Made by a program: the position numbers and the translations under genes. 63,683 nt of DNA, taken from assembly GCA_016177795.1 (NCBI GenBank), contig JACOUM010000006.1:1-63683 (forward strand), read 5' to 3'. Shown here piece by piece: positions 50,026-58,788 of this stretch (position 1 is the stretch's first letter; each line of letters opens with the position of its first letter). The notes below the pieces were generated by a model that saw nothing but the letters and a program-made list of their open reading frames with translations, made no database searches and was not told the DNA's origin. The stretch comes from Nitrosomonadales bacterium (GTDB taxonomy: Bacteria; Pseudomonadota; Gammaproteobacteria; Burkholderiales; Gallionellaceae).

Positions 50026-51348
50026 TCAGAGCCTGGCGCGCACCAGTCCGATATGGCTGCGCAATTCGTACAGGTGACTGGAGAATGCGACCGGCAGTTT
50101 CAGGTTATTAACCTTGTTCTCGATGGCATCAAGTTCCTTGCGGAAGCCCGGCAATTCGTCCTGCTGCGCATTGCGCAGTTGCATCTCCAGAAAGCGCAAC
50201 TCGCCATACAGTTTGTAGATGCGCGACTTGACCAGCCATGCATACAAGGCCGGCGCGGTGCGGCTGAGCGGAATGGCGAGTGCGGCCAGCGGCAGCAGGA
50301 TGATGAGCACGCGATTGACGAAGGTCGCCGCCCAGAACGGCAGGTAACGGTCGAGGAACGGCGGGCCGGATTCGTAGAAATGTGCGGCCTGGCTGCTCAT
50401 TTCGAAATCCGCGTCCTTGTCGGATGGGAATTCACGCGCCTGCTGCAACATGCCCGCGCCGCCGTGAACGCGGGAAATCACCTTGAGCACCAGATACACC
50501 AGCGCCTGATGCATGGATTCGCGCGCCACCAGCGTGACGGTCGGGGCCAGCATGTGAATCTCGTGCGGCGGAATATTGGATTTCAGACTCAGCGCGCCCT
50601 TGGGCAATACCAGATGGTGCAGGAAATTGAACTGCCGCGAGAACGCCTCGGCTTCGGACAGATCGGCCAGATTCACGCCCGGCATCGCTGCCACATCCAG
50701 TATCAATGGCGTGGTGGGCACGCCGGACAAAAAAATCACATCAACCAGTCCCTGCCGCAAGGCATCCGCCGCTTCTTCATCGCCGACTTCCAGCAGCTTG
50801 CTGTTCTCTGCCGTAACGCCGGCTGCATCCAGCAACATGCCGGACAGGATATGACTGCCGCTGCCTGGCCGGCCTACTGCGATGCGCTTGCCCATCAGCT
50901 CGGACAGGCTTTCCACTTTGTGTTTCGCTCTATGAAATATCCAGAGCGGCTCGTAATACAGGCTGCCCAGCGAGACCAGTCCGACTGTGGACTCCAGGTT
51001 CGCCACCCCACCCGGCATAAGGGCCATGTCCACGTCGGCATCTTCCTTGCGCAGCTCTGCCAGGCTTTGCACCGGCCCATCGGATTCTCTTATCTCGAGC
51101 GTTACACCGTCCTGCTGGAGCAGGACTCCATACAGGCTGGCATAGGCCTGGTAATTGCCGTCCTGCTTGCTGATGGAAACGACGATTTTCTTCGGTGGGG
51201 CGGGATCGATCAGCCAGTACCCGGCCAGGGCGATGAGCAACAACGCCACGAGATACGGCAATGCCGCCTTGAAAGCCTCCAGCGGCAGCGAGACATGCAG
51301 GTCTTCTTGCCCTTCCCTGCCATGAAGCCCATTTGATTTATCGGACAC
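50026..51348 (-). CDS. TAXI-family solute-binding protein anchored by two membrane helices
   Basis: The 440-residue protein has an N-terminal helix (about 30-46, LPYLVALLLIALAGYWLI), a TAXI-type periplasmic binding domain (about 55-340; with GKRIAVGRPGSGSH and LVDVIFLSG), and a second membrane helix near residue 350-372 followed by a cytoplasmic coiled tail of about 65 residues. Classical TAXI proteins are soluble and work with a TRAP permease; none is adjacent here. The two-anchor design suggests a fixed sensor or scaffold rather than a shuttle. It is monocistronic. Confidence 0.82.
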   Translation of the reverse strand: MSDKSNGLHGREGQEDLHVSLPLEAFKAALPYLVALLLIALAGYWLIDPAPPKKIVVSISKQDGNYQAYASLYGVLLQQDGVTLEIRESDGPVQSLAELRKEDADVDMALMPGGVANLESTVGLVSLGSLYYEPLWIFHRAKHKVESLSELMGKRIAVGRPGSGSHILSGMLLDAAGVTAENSKLLEVGDEEAADALRQGLVDVIFLSGVPTTPLILDVAAMPGVNLADLSEAEAFSRQFNFLHHLVLPKGALSLKSNIPPHEIHMLAPTVTLVARESMHQALVYLVLKVISRVHGGAGMLQQAREFPSDKDADFEMSSQAAHFYESGPPFLDRYLPFWAATFVNRVLIILLPLAALAIPLSRTAPALYAWLVKSRIYKLYGELRFLEMQLRNAQQDELPGFRKELDAIENKVNNLKLPVAFSSHLYELRSHIGLVRARL

Positions 51349-51636
51349 AGTTCAGCCTTTCGAAAGCGTGTCCAGCGCACCCAACCGGACACAGGAGACT
51401 ATCATAGCGCCTCCACAGGCCACAGTGGCAAGCATGATTCCATCGCACTGAATCGCCCAGGGTTCGACCGACACTTCCAACTATTTGAGCAGGCATCAAG
51501 GACGGCAAGCCTTAACGTCCCGTTTTGGCGGCGGGTTCAACTGTTTCCGGGCCATTCATTGGCAAAAGTGTGCGATAGTCAAACCGACTATTTTCAGCCA
51601 TCATATAAATCATTTTCACTTTTTATAAATTCCTGT

Positions 51637-52245
51637 ATGGCAGACTGTTGCGAAGACAAAGCCTGTGCGCTTGATGCGCTGAGAGTTCGACAAGGCTCGA
51701 CGCTGAAGGTCGTGCTTGCGATCAATGCCGTGATGTTCGCGGTAGAACTGGTTGCGGGAATGATGGCGGGATCAACTGCACTGCTGTCCGATTCCCTTGA
51801 TAATCTGGGCGATGCCTTGACCTATGGCCTCAGCCTTTATGCCGTCTCTCGCGGATCACGCTCTAAAGCCAAGGTTGCCTTATTCAAGGGCGTGCTGATT
51901 CTGACGGCTGGCATCTTCGTTCTCTGTCAGGTGGCTTACCGCATTGCTGTCCCGGTCATCCCGACCCCTGAAACGATGGGCCTTGTGAGCCTGCTGGCAC
52001 TATCGGCAAACGGCACTTGTCTCGCCCTGCTCTGGAAACACCGCGAGGAAGACATCAATATGAGTTCTGTCTGGGAATGCTCGCGTAATGATATTGCCTC
52101 CAATATCGCGGTTTTTGTGGCCGCAGGCGGCGTCTGGCTGACTCACTCTGGCTGGCCGGACATTTTGATTGGACTGGCACTTGCGCTGCTGTTCCTGAAG
52201 TCAGCCGTAAGAGTGCTGAAGGGGGCGATTGCCGAACTGAGGTAG
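51637..52245 (+). CDS. Small cation-diffusion-facilitator-type transporter
   Basis: From the ATG at 51637 the protein has 202 residues with about six membrane helices. Family traits include a Cys-rich N-terminus (MADCCEDKACALDALRVRQ), the metal-site region STALLSDSLDNLGDALTYG, and a second acidic/His-less site in ECSRNDIASNIAVF. The cytoplasmic C-terminal domain of typical CDF proteins is missing, so it is a minimal form. The substrate metal is not predictable; no adjacent metal regulator is seen. The frame extends 26 codons upstream, but that stretch lacks coding character. Confidence 0.8.
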   Translation: MADCCEDKACALDALRVRQGSTLKVVLAINAVMFAVELVAGMMAGSTALLSDSLDNLGDALTYGLSLYAVSRGSRSKAKVALFKGVLILTAGIFVLCQVAYRIAVPVIPTPETMGLVSLLALSANGTCLALLWKHREEDINMSSVWECSRNDIASNIAVFVAAGGVWLTHSGWPDILIGLALALLFLKSAVRVLKGAIAELR

Positions 52246-52332
52246 CCTGTTGCCAAATCTGTGGCACCCAAGAGACTGTCGCCATGCTTCAATTTTTGGT
52301 TTTACTCTTTCAATTCTGCTTAAATTTTCCAG

Positions 52333-52683
52333 CTAACGGAATAACGCGCTGTTTTCCTGGATCACCACCGCATGGTTGTGTTCTTCATCCCTTGCGGCAT
52401 AGACGAGCGTCACGATGCCCTTGCCCAACTCTTGCTTTAAGAGCTGGAGTTGCTCGCTGTTGCCCTTGAGTTCAGCGAGATACCGTTCCTTGAACTCTTC
52501 CCACCTGTCCGAGTCGTGGTCAAACCATTTCCGGAGCTCCGTGCTGGGAGCAATATCTTTGAGCCACAGAGCAACGCTGGCCTTTTCCTTTGTTAAACCG
52601 CGCGGCCAGAGCCTGTCCACGAGAATACGCCGACCGTCACGCTTGTCCGGCTGTTCATATACCCTTTTGATCCTGATTTTCAT
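52333..52683 (-). CDS. DUF488-family protein
   Basis: The 116-residue protein has the DUF488 signature [17 protein letters not shown] and [15 protein letters not shown] near the C-terminus. The family is of unknown biochemical function. It starts 18 bp after the oxidoreductase gene on the same strand, suggesting a two-gene operon. Confidence 0.88.
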   Translation of the reverse strand: MKIRIKRVYEQPDKRDGRRILVDRLWPRGLTKEKASVALWLKDIAPSTELRKWFDHDSDRWEEFKERYLAELKGNSEQLQLLKQELGKGIVTLVYAARDEEHNHAVVIQENSALFR

Positions 52684-52701
52684 GGCCCGCTTAAGCCGTC
52701 A

Positions 52702-53424
52702 TCAGTAGCCTGAAAACTCTTCCGTGCGGATATTGTCATCGTCGACTCCCGCTTCGCTCAATAATTTACGCATCGCATTCACCATCGCGGGCGGGCCGTC
52801 GATGTAATAAATGGGGAGCGTCAGATCATCAATGAATTTCAGGAGCATGGCCTTGCTGATGAACCCGGTTTCCCCATGCCACTCGCGGCCGGATTCTTCC
52901 ATCTGCGTCATCGTACCGACAAAAGTATAGTCCGGATTTGTCTCGTGGGATTTCATCAACTCGTCCAGAAATGCCGCATCTTCCGGTCTTCGATTGGAAT
53001 AAAAGACAAGGATCCGGTGCGGGACATTGTCGTGCATGGCTTGAAGAACAATGCTTCTCACAGGCGTAACGCCAATTCCGCCGGTGAGAAAAACGGCCGG
53101 AATCTTCACATTGTTGTGGAGCGTAAACGAACCATGCGGAGCATCCAGAGTGAGTTCCGTGCCTGGCTCCATGGTTTTTAATGCCCGCTTGAACGCAGTG
53201 TCACGCATCCGCGTCGCCAGCATAAGATCGTCTTCATAAGGGGCGCTCGCCAAAGATAGCGCTCGTGTGTTGCCTTCGGCGTCAGTTTCAGCGGGGTTGA
53301 TCAGGGTGCAGTCAGCAGATTGGCCTGCTTTGTAGGCAAACCCAGCCGGCTTTTCAAAATGAAACGCCATCGTTCCATCTGCGATTTCCCGTTTGTATTT
53401 CAATTTGACTTTGTAGATTGGCAT
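52702..53424 (-). CDS. Ferredoxin-NADP+ reductase-like FAD/NAD(P) oxidoreductase
   Basis: The 240-residue protein has an FAD-binding barrel with the flavin motif TRALSLASAP (RxxS) and an NAD(P)-binding domain with FLTGGIGVTPVRSIV, then the C-terminal EEFSGY typical of stand-alone FNR-like domains. There is no fused ferredoxin or haem domain. It would pass electrons between NAD(P)H and a separate carrier. Its partner is not adjacent; the small ferredoxin at 29175 is on the other side of the window. Confidence 0.9.
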   Translation of the reverse strand: MPIYKVKLKYKREIADGTMAFHFEKPAGFAYKAGQSADCTLINPAETDAEGNTRALSLASAPYEDDLMLATRMRDTAFKRALKTMEPGTELTLDAPHGSFTLHNNVKIPAVFLTGGIGVTPVRSIVLQAMHDNVPHRILVFYSNRRPEDAAFLDELMKSHETNPDYTFVGTMTQMEESGREWHGETGFISKAMLLKFIDDLTLPIYYIDGPPAMVNAMRKLLSEAGVDDDNIRTEEFSGY

Positions 53425-53484
53425 GGCGCAATTCTCCTTACTCTTGTTAAAAGTTCAGCGAATGCAACAACGCCGCGCGCAGTG

Positions 53485-53752
53485 TCACCTGTCTTCGAGC
53501 GGAACTGTTGCTCCTTCCGGGTAACTACCAGACGCCGGATTCATTGCAACCTCATACATTCCCTCGACATAGTAAATGAACATCACATACGCCTCAATAA
53601 TACTCGCGCCCCGCGTCCACATCCTGAACCTTGAATGTCCTGGTTGCCATGCAGGCCGGATAGCGACGAACTCGAATCAGGAAATTCTGTTCAAAAAACC
53701 GAGCCCCCTCAAAGTCCTCGCAGAAAGGAAAAATTAGCCAGGCCGTTTCCAA
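53485..53752 (-). pseudogene. Pair of overlapping small frames, possibly one frameshifted gene
   Basis: Two short minus-strand frames lie upstream of the oxidoreductase. The first (TTG at 53752 to TGA at 53594, 52 codons) reads protein-like sequence such as FFEQNFLIRVRRYPACMAT and FKVQDVDAGREYY. The second (ATG at 53622 to TGA at 53485, 45 codons) reads SIIEAYVMFIYYVEGMYEVA and ends PEGATVPLEDR. They overlap by 29 bases, so a single indel near 53600 would join them into a protein of about 90 residues. I do not recognise the family, and chance open frames cannot be excluded. Confidence 0.35.
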
Positions 53753-53783
53753 TCTAACCCATTGAATTTACGGCGCACCCGAC

Positions 53784-53921
53784 ATGATGAATGTGCATCT
53801 GACGGCGTTTGAGGCCAAATGGGACAAGGACTATCCGCCCATCAGCCAAAGCTGGCGGCGCAACTGGGCGCGCATCACGCCGTTCTTCGACTATCCGGAT
53901 GTTTTTACCAGTTTGAAATGA
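53784..53921 (+). mobile_element. IS256-family transposase remnant
   Basis: A 45-codon frame reads LTAFEAKWDKDYPPISQSWR, then RNWARITPFFDYPDVF, which matches the conserved KW...YP...SW..NW...FF.YP segment of Mutator/IS256 transposases near the C-terminal third. It is cut off on both sides: a stop lies a few codons upstream and TGA follows directly. Terminal repeats are not visible. It marks a past insertion or recombination immediately upstream of the coiled-coil gene. The rest of the 575 bp from 53425 to 54000 holds only the frames described at 53485-53752. Confidence 0.75.
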
Positions 53922-54039
53922 CCTGTTTTTACTACTCTGTTCCACGTTTTATTGGCTATCCAAGCTGTTATCTTGGCATTGTCTTGACGAATCGTGATTA
54001 ATGCGGTGCGCGCAACAACTAGCACAAGGGAAAAGCATC

Positions 54040-56982
54040 ATGTCATCAGCAGCCAAAATTCGTTTAGTCGGCAACGATAGCGAAGAATACATTGCCGAAT
54101 CTCAGGCCATTCAGGAAACGCGTGCGCGCATTGAAGCCGAGACCCAAGCCGATCTTTCCGCCCAGGCACGTGCCCGTGCTGAAGCGCATGCTCGCGCGAT
54201 AGCCCAGGCACGAGCACGGGCCGAAGCAGAGTTAACCGCACAGGTTGAGGCGAAGTGTCAGGATGAGATGAGGCTCGCCGAGGTGACCCAACTCAAACTC
54301 GAGATAGAGAAAAAGCTGGCTCAGGAATTACAAATAAAGCTGGCCTGCGAATTGCGTTTTCAGGAAGAAATTCAGGCAAGGCTGCGTGCCGAACAACAAG
54401 CGCAAGACGAACTGAACCGGCGTTTGCAACAGGAACAGGTCGCGCGCGCCGCCGCCGAGAGCAAAGCCAAAGCGGAACGTGAACTGGCGGCATTGCTTGA
54501 GCAGCAGCACGAAGCGGAAAATGAGGCACAGTCACGCACCGAAAATGAAATACACGCCATCAAGGAGACCATCGCCGAGATCGTGGCCAGCACCGAACAA
54601 GCCAGTGCTGAGCGCTATGCGGCTGAACAGGCGCAAAAAGAATATGCGGAAGGAAGGCTGGAACTGGAATCCCGGCTACGCGATATGGCTGCTGACCGGG
54701 CAAAAAGCGAGGCCGAAGAAGCGCATTCGGTGAAAAAGCGGGTAGATGCCGAGCAACACGAATTGGCGCAGTTGAGCAAACGCGTCGAGGCCGAACAGCG
54801 TGCCGCCCAAGCAGCAGAGAATCGCACCAAGCTGGAACAGGCAGCGGCCAATCTGGCGCAGGAAAAGGAATTGGCAGAGCAGGCGATTACGCGAGCTATA
54901 CAGGAGAAATCCCGCAAAGAGCAGAACGTCATCACGCTGGTTAACGCCAGACTCAAGGCAGAACAGGCTGTAATCGAAGCGGAAGATGCGCGTATATGTG
55001 CCGAATCGCTTGCGCTATGCGAAGTCGAAGAACGGCTTGCAGCCGAGCGTGATGCCGAGCAGACTGCTCTGGCACGCTCGTCGGCGGACCGGACTGCCAA
55101 GGAATTTGCCGCGCAACGCAAACTTTCCGAGGAACAGGCCAGAACCGATGCCGAAGCGCGCGAACGCAACGAACGCGAGGCTTACCGAGCGGCAAAGCAA
55201 CGCGCCGAAGCGGAGGCAATTGCGCGCATTGAAGCCGAGCGTAAGCTCAAAGCCGAGCAGGAAGCAGGCGCATTATTGCAATCCCAGGCCGAGGCCGACA
55301 GAAAAGCATTGCAGCAACAAGAGGAAACCAACGCTTTGTTGCGTCAGTTTGAACAAGAAGCGAAAGACCGCTTGACTACCGAAACAATGGCCAATCAGGC
55401 TGCTTCGCACAAGCTGCAAGCCGAACGCGACTTAACTGTGCTTGCGCAGCAACGCGCCGAAGCGGAATTACAGGCTGCGCGCGAGATGGAAGTCAAATTG
55501 CAGGCTGAAGCGCGGGCGATTACTGCAGCAAATGAATGCGCCGCAGCAGCACAAGAGGCATTGCGCGTCGCACAGGAAAATATCGAATGCGAGAATGCGC
55601 TGCTGAAAATTGAACGGGATCGCGTTCAGGCAGAACGTCAGGCGGAACGGGCACTGCTGGAAAAAATGCAAGCACAGAATACCGCGTTGCAATCCGCGCA
55701 GTCACGTGCCGAGGCTTTGCTGAATGAACGCTTGGCAATAGAACGGAATCTGGCTGCCGAACATGCTGAAGCCACAGCGGCACGGCAAAATGCTCGCGCT
55801 CTTGATGAAGCGACTATTGCGGCGAGGCAACGTGCAAATATGGAGAACGATGCGCATCGCGTTGCCGAAGCGCAAATTGAAACCGAGTTGCGCGCAATCG
55901 CCGAAATCGAAGCGCGCATGACTGCCGAATTGCGCGCCATTGATGCGGATAACGAGCGCATCGAACTTGAGGTTCGCGCAAGGGAAATCGCCGAAACAAC
56001 AGAACGGTTAAACGCTCAGGCCGTCCAAACCGCTCGCGATCTGGAACAGGCAGCATTGCGTGCCCTGAACATGGCCAATGCCCGCGTGGAGGCTGAAAAT
56101 AAAGCGCTCAAGGCTGAGGAGGAGAAGATTCATGCCGAGGAGCTTGCGGTCGTTGCTTTCCAAAAGAGGACTGATGCCGCAAAGGCGGCCCGAGATGAAA
56201 TAATGGTACGCGCGGAGAATATGGCGAAACTGCGCATTGAAGAAGAAAATAAGGCTGCCGAAATAGAGCGGGAGCATATTCGCTGTGAAGCGCTGGCGGC
56301 GATTGCCGCCCGCAAACGCAGCGAGGCGGCCGAGTGCACCAGACTGGCAGCCGGACAACGTGAGCAGGCCGAAAATCAATTGCTTGAACAGGAACAATAT
56401 CACCTCGATCGGGAGCGCGAATTGCTGGTACAGCAGCAGATGAGATTGGAAGCAGAACAGCGTGTGCTTGTCGAAATCGAGATGTGTGTGCAGGCAGAAA
56501 TGCAAGCCGGTGCGGCTGCAAAAACGCGTGAAATTGCCGAGCAGCGAACCCGCGAAGCAGCTCAAACCAAAGCGATGCTGGACTGCGAAGCAGCGCAGGC
56601 CGCACAGCAACTTGCCGAATTAAAAGAGCAGGAAAACGTGCTGTTGCGCACGCAAATCGAGCAGTCATACGCAGAAGTGACGGCACATCAATTGATGGCG
56701 CGGCTGCGCAAGAACAAGCGGACTGTCCGGCTGACGAAAGCTGCCATACTGGCTTCTGCCATATCATTCATCGGGCTCTCGCTTTCCGTGTTTCATGCCC
56801 AAGAAGAAGTTATCGTGCAGCCTGCTGCAGTTAATCAACCACTTAGCGCTACCACAAAGCAGGCCGGCAAGGATGTGATTGCCATCGCTCAGGCCGGGTT
56901 AGAAATCGAGCAAATCAAACCGGTCTCATATTTGGTTTTGGGCGGTCTGAAGATGACCGACCAACTTGGGCAAAAAGACTAA
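54040..56982 (+). CDS. Giant proline-free coiled-coil protein with C-terminal membrane helix
   Basis: The start at the ATG at 54040 has AAGGGA upstream (the frame opens at 54001), giving 980 residues. From about residue 15 to 890 the sequence is almost entirely Ala, Glu, Gln, Arg, Lys and Leu with no proline seen, as expected for one continuous helical rod; a fully helical chain of that length would span roughly 130 nm. A basic patch (RLRKNKRTVRLTK) precedes one membrane helix (about 900-920, AAILASAISFIGLSLSVF), placing the rod in the cytoplasm and a tail of about 55 residues in the periplasm. An orphan ParA ATPase follows 88 bp downstream. No known family name fits; TolA- or SMC-like resemblance would be compositional only. 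Confidence 0.85.
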   Translation: MSSAAKIRLVGNDSEEYIAESQAIQETRARIEAETQADLSAQARARAEAHARAIAQARARAEAELTAQVEAKCQDEMRLAEVTQLKLEIEKKLAQELQIKLACELRFQEEIQARLRAEQQAQDELNRRLQQEQVARAAAESKAKAERELAALLEQQHEAENEAQSRTENEIHAIKETIAEIVASTEQASAERYAAEQAQKEYAEGRLELESRLRDMAADRAKSEAEEAHSVKKRVDAEQHELAQLSKRVEAEQRAAQAAENRTKLEQAAANLAQEKELAEQAITRAIQEKSRKEQNVITLVNARLKAEQAVIEAEDARICAESLALCEVEERLAAERDAEQTALARSSADRTAKEFAAQRKLSEEQARTDAEARERNEREAYRAAKQRAEAEAIARIEAERKLKAEQEAGALLQSQAEADRKALQQQEETNALLRQFEQEAKDRLTTETMANQAASHKLQAERDLTVLAQQRAEAELQAAREMEVKLQAEARAITAANECAAAAQEALRVAQENIECENALLKIERDRVQAERQAERALLEKMQAQNTALQSAQSRAEALLNERLAIERNLAAEHAEATAARQNARALDEATIAARQRANMENDAHRVAEAQIETELRAIAEIEARMTAELRAIDADNERIELEVRAREIAETTERLNAQAVQTARDLEQAALRALNMANARVEAENKALKAEEEKIHAEELAVVAFQKRTDAAKAARDEIMVRAENMAKLRIEEENKAAEIEREHIRCEALAAIAARKRSEAAECTRLAAGQREQAENQLLEQEQYHLDRERELLVQQQMRLEAEQRVLVEIEMCVQAEMQAGAAAKTREIAEQRTREAAQTKAMLDCEAAQAAQQLAELKEQENVLLRTQIEQSYAEVTAHQLMARLRKNKRTVRLTKAAILASAISFIGLSLSVFHAQEEVIVQPAAVNQPLSATTKQAGKDVIAIAQAGLEIEQIKPVSYLVLGGLKMTDQLGQKD

Positions 56983-57070
56983 GCTTTCCGCAGCGCATTG
57001 GCTTGCTCGGGTTAATCGAGCGCTACGCGTCTGTGGCCTGCTGGCCCCACAAGAAAAAAAGAGGTGATAA

Positions 57071-57844
57071 ATGGCGGTTATCGCCGTGTTTAATCAAAAA
57101 GGTGGCGTAGGCAAAACCACTACCTGTTTGAATATCACTGCTGCGCTGGACATCGCGCAGCAGTGCCCCATTGCTCTGGACCTGGATCCTCAGGCGCATC
57201 TGACCCTATCCAGCGGAATCAAGGGGATTCCACCGGACAGCGGCATGACCGCATTTTTCAAACATAAAACACCGCTTGACAGCTTATTGCGTGGAACGCC
57301 GCGCGGCTGGCAAATCATCCCCTCCTCGCTCGAACTGGCCAAGATAGATGCCCTGTATGGCAGCGATGCGAAGGCGGCAACCCTGCTCAAGCACGGCCTG
57401 CGTGAGGAATTGGCGCTTACCGGCGCCCCAATCCTGATCGACTGCTGCCCGATGCTGGGCGTGTTGACGTTGAATGCTTTATTAGCCACTGATCGGGTGC
57501 TGATTCCGGTGTCGGCAGATTTTCTTTCGCTGCAAGGTGTGCATCGTTTGGATAGCGCACTTGATGTACTGGAAAAAAAATTGCAGCGCAGTTTCGAGCG
57601 GCGCATCGTCATTACGCGCTTCGATTCGCGCCGCAAACTTTCCTACGATATCTACGACAAGCTCAAGGAACGCTATGGAGCATTGGTCTGTAATACGCGC
57701 ATCGGTGAGAACGTCTCACTGGCGACCAGTCCGATGCATAACAAGGACGTGTTTGATTTTGCGCCACATAGTCCTGGTGCAAAGGACTACATGGCATTGA
57801 CCAGGGAACTGCTGGAGAGCGGATTTTTCGCAACACCAGGCTGA
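57071..57844 (+). CDS. Orphan ParA/Soj-type ATPase
   Basis: The 257-residue protein has the deviant Walker A KGGVGKTTTCLN, the A' region ALDLDPQAHLTLS, and Walker B-type PILIDCCPMLGVLT, so it belongs to the ParA/MinD superfamily of surface-binding ATPases. GAGGTG lies upstream of the ATG. No parB, parS or chromosome-partition neighbour is present. ParA-type proteins without ParB position chemoreceptor arrays, carboxysomes, flagella or pili using a membrane or nucleoid partner. The likely partner here is the coiled-coil membrane protein immediately upstream (inference from adjacency). Confidence 0.92.
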   Translation: MAVIAVFNQKGGVGKTTTCLNITAALDIAQQCPIALDLDPQAHLTLSSGIKGIPPDSGMTAFFKHKTPLDSLLRGTPRGWQIIPSSLELAKIDALYGSDAKAATLLKHGLREELALTGAPILIDCCPMLGVLTLNALLATDRVLIPVSADFLSLQGVHRLDSALDVLEKKLQRSFERRIVITRFDSRRKLSYDIYDKLKERYGALVCNTRIGENVSLATSPMHNKDVFDFAPHSPGAKDYMALTRELLESGFFATPG

Positions 57845-57915
57845 CGAGTTGCCGGGAGCGCCACCGTTCCTGATCCAGTGGTTCGGTTGCGGTTCCAAGG
57901 ATCGTGCCGCCCCCA

Positions 57916-58686
57916 TCACATATGCCAGATAAGCAAGGTGGAGCGATGCAGATCATCCACTTGTACGGTTTCATGAGGTGATTGATCGGGCACGGCAAAG
58001 GTACTGCTGATGAACAGTGTGCCGGGGCGCATTTCGGCGCGCGCTTTGCGCCAGAGTCTTTCCATCGGTATCGGTGAGAGATAGGCAAATACGATGTCGT
58101 ACTGCGATAAGTCACAGCCCCACAAATCACCCCAGTGCACGCTACAGTTGTGGAGACCGCCCAGTTTGATGCGCAGCCAGCTCCAGAGAAACGGTAAAGG
58201 CGCAGCCTCCACACCAACATACAATCCATCCGGGTGAATTCCGGCAAGATGTGTCAATACTCCGCCCAAGCCGGAACCCAGGTCCATGAAAATGAAACCA
58301 GAACCCGGTTTTGCAGCGGGCAGCAAGTGCTCCAGGGCATGCCGCACTTTATTACTGGAAAGATACAGCGGCACCTGCGTGTGAAAGGCACTCCAATACA
58401 CCAGCAACAGGATCAGAAACGCACCGAGAAAAAGGCTGGGCGGCAACCCGGCCGCAAGCGTCAGCACCATGGCTGGCGCAAACATCAACTGGATTAACAG
58501 CCACCAACTGGCAAGCCCGGCAAAGAAACTGAACGTGGCGGCGAGCAAGCCGCAAAGTATGGCAAAAAGCAACGGCGAACCGTACACCCCCGCAAATTCA
58601 GCCAGCGGCAGCATAAGCACCACTGCCGCGCATTGCAGCATGAGCGCGGCGATGGAAGGCGGGAATTTCTTGAGAATAAACCGCAT
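57916..58686 (-). CDS. Membrane-embedded class I SAM methyltransferase
   Basis: The 256-residue protein starts with about four hydrophobic helices (residues 10-100) and continues into a methyltransferase domain with the SAM-binding motif I FMDLGSGLGGVLTHL (134-148), acidic motif GVEAAPLPFLW, and a motif IV-like region DIVFAYLSPIPM. It is probably an inner-membrane enzyme with a cytoplasmic catalytic domain. The substrate is unknown. It is convergent with parA and divergent from the sensor kinase. Confidence 0.8.
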   Translation of the reverse strand: MRFILKKFPPSIAALMLQCAAVVLMLPLAEFAGVYGSPLLFAILCGLLAATFSFFAGLASWWLLIQLMFAPAMVLTLAAGLPPSLFLGAFLILLLVYWSAFHTQVPLYLSSNKVRHALEHLLPAAKPGSGFIFMDLGSGLGGVLTHLAGIHPDGLYVGVEAAPLPFLWSWLRIKLGGLHNCSVHWGDLWGCDLSQYDIVFAYLSPIPMERLWRKARAEMRPGTLFISSTFAVPDQSPHETVQVDDLHRSTLLIWHM

Positions 58687-58788
58687 ATTGATGTTGTCAG
58701 CCCTTTAACGCCGCCCGGTTGCTGGTGCATGCATCATTGTAATGTTAAGCTATTCCAGTTTCTTTGATTTTAACAACAGGGTCTGATC

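Noticed and set aside
56008-56610. Long minus-strand frames across the coiled-coil gene
   Set aside because: They arise as complements of the Ala/Glu/Gln-rich repeats and show no own start signal or domain.
57845-58788. A parB gene or parS-like repeats near the ParA gene
   Set aside because: The neighbouring gene is a membrane methyltransferase and no ParB-like frame or GTTTCACGTGAAAC-type palindrome is seen.
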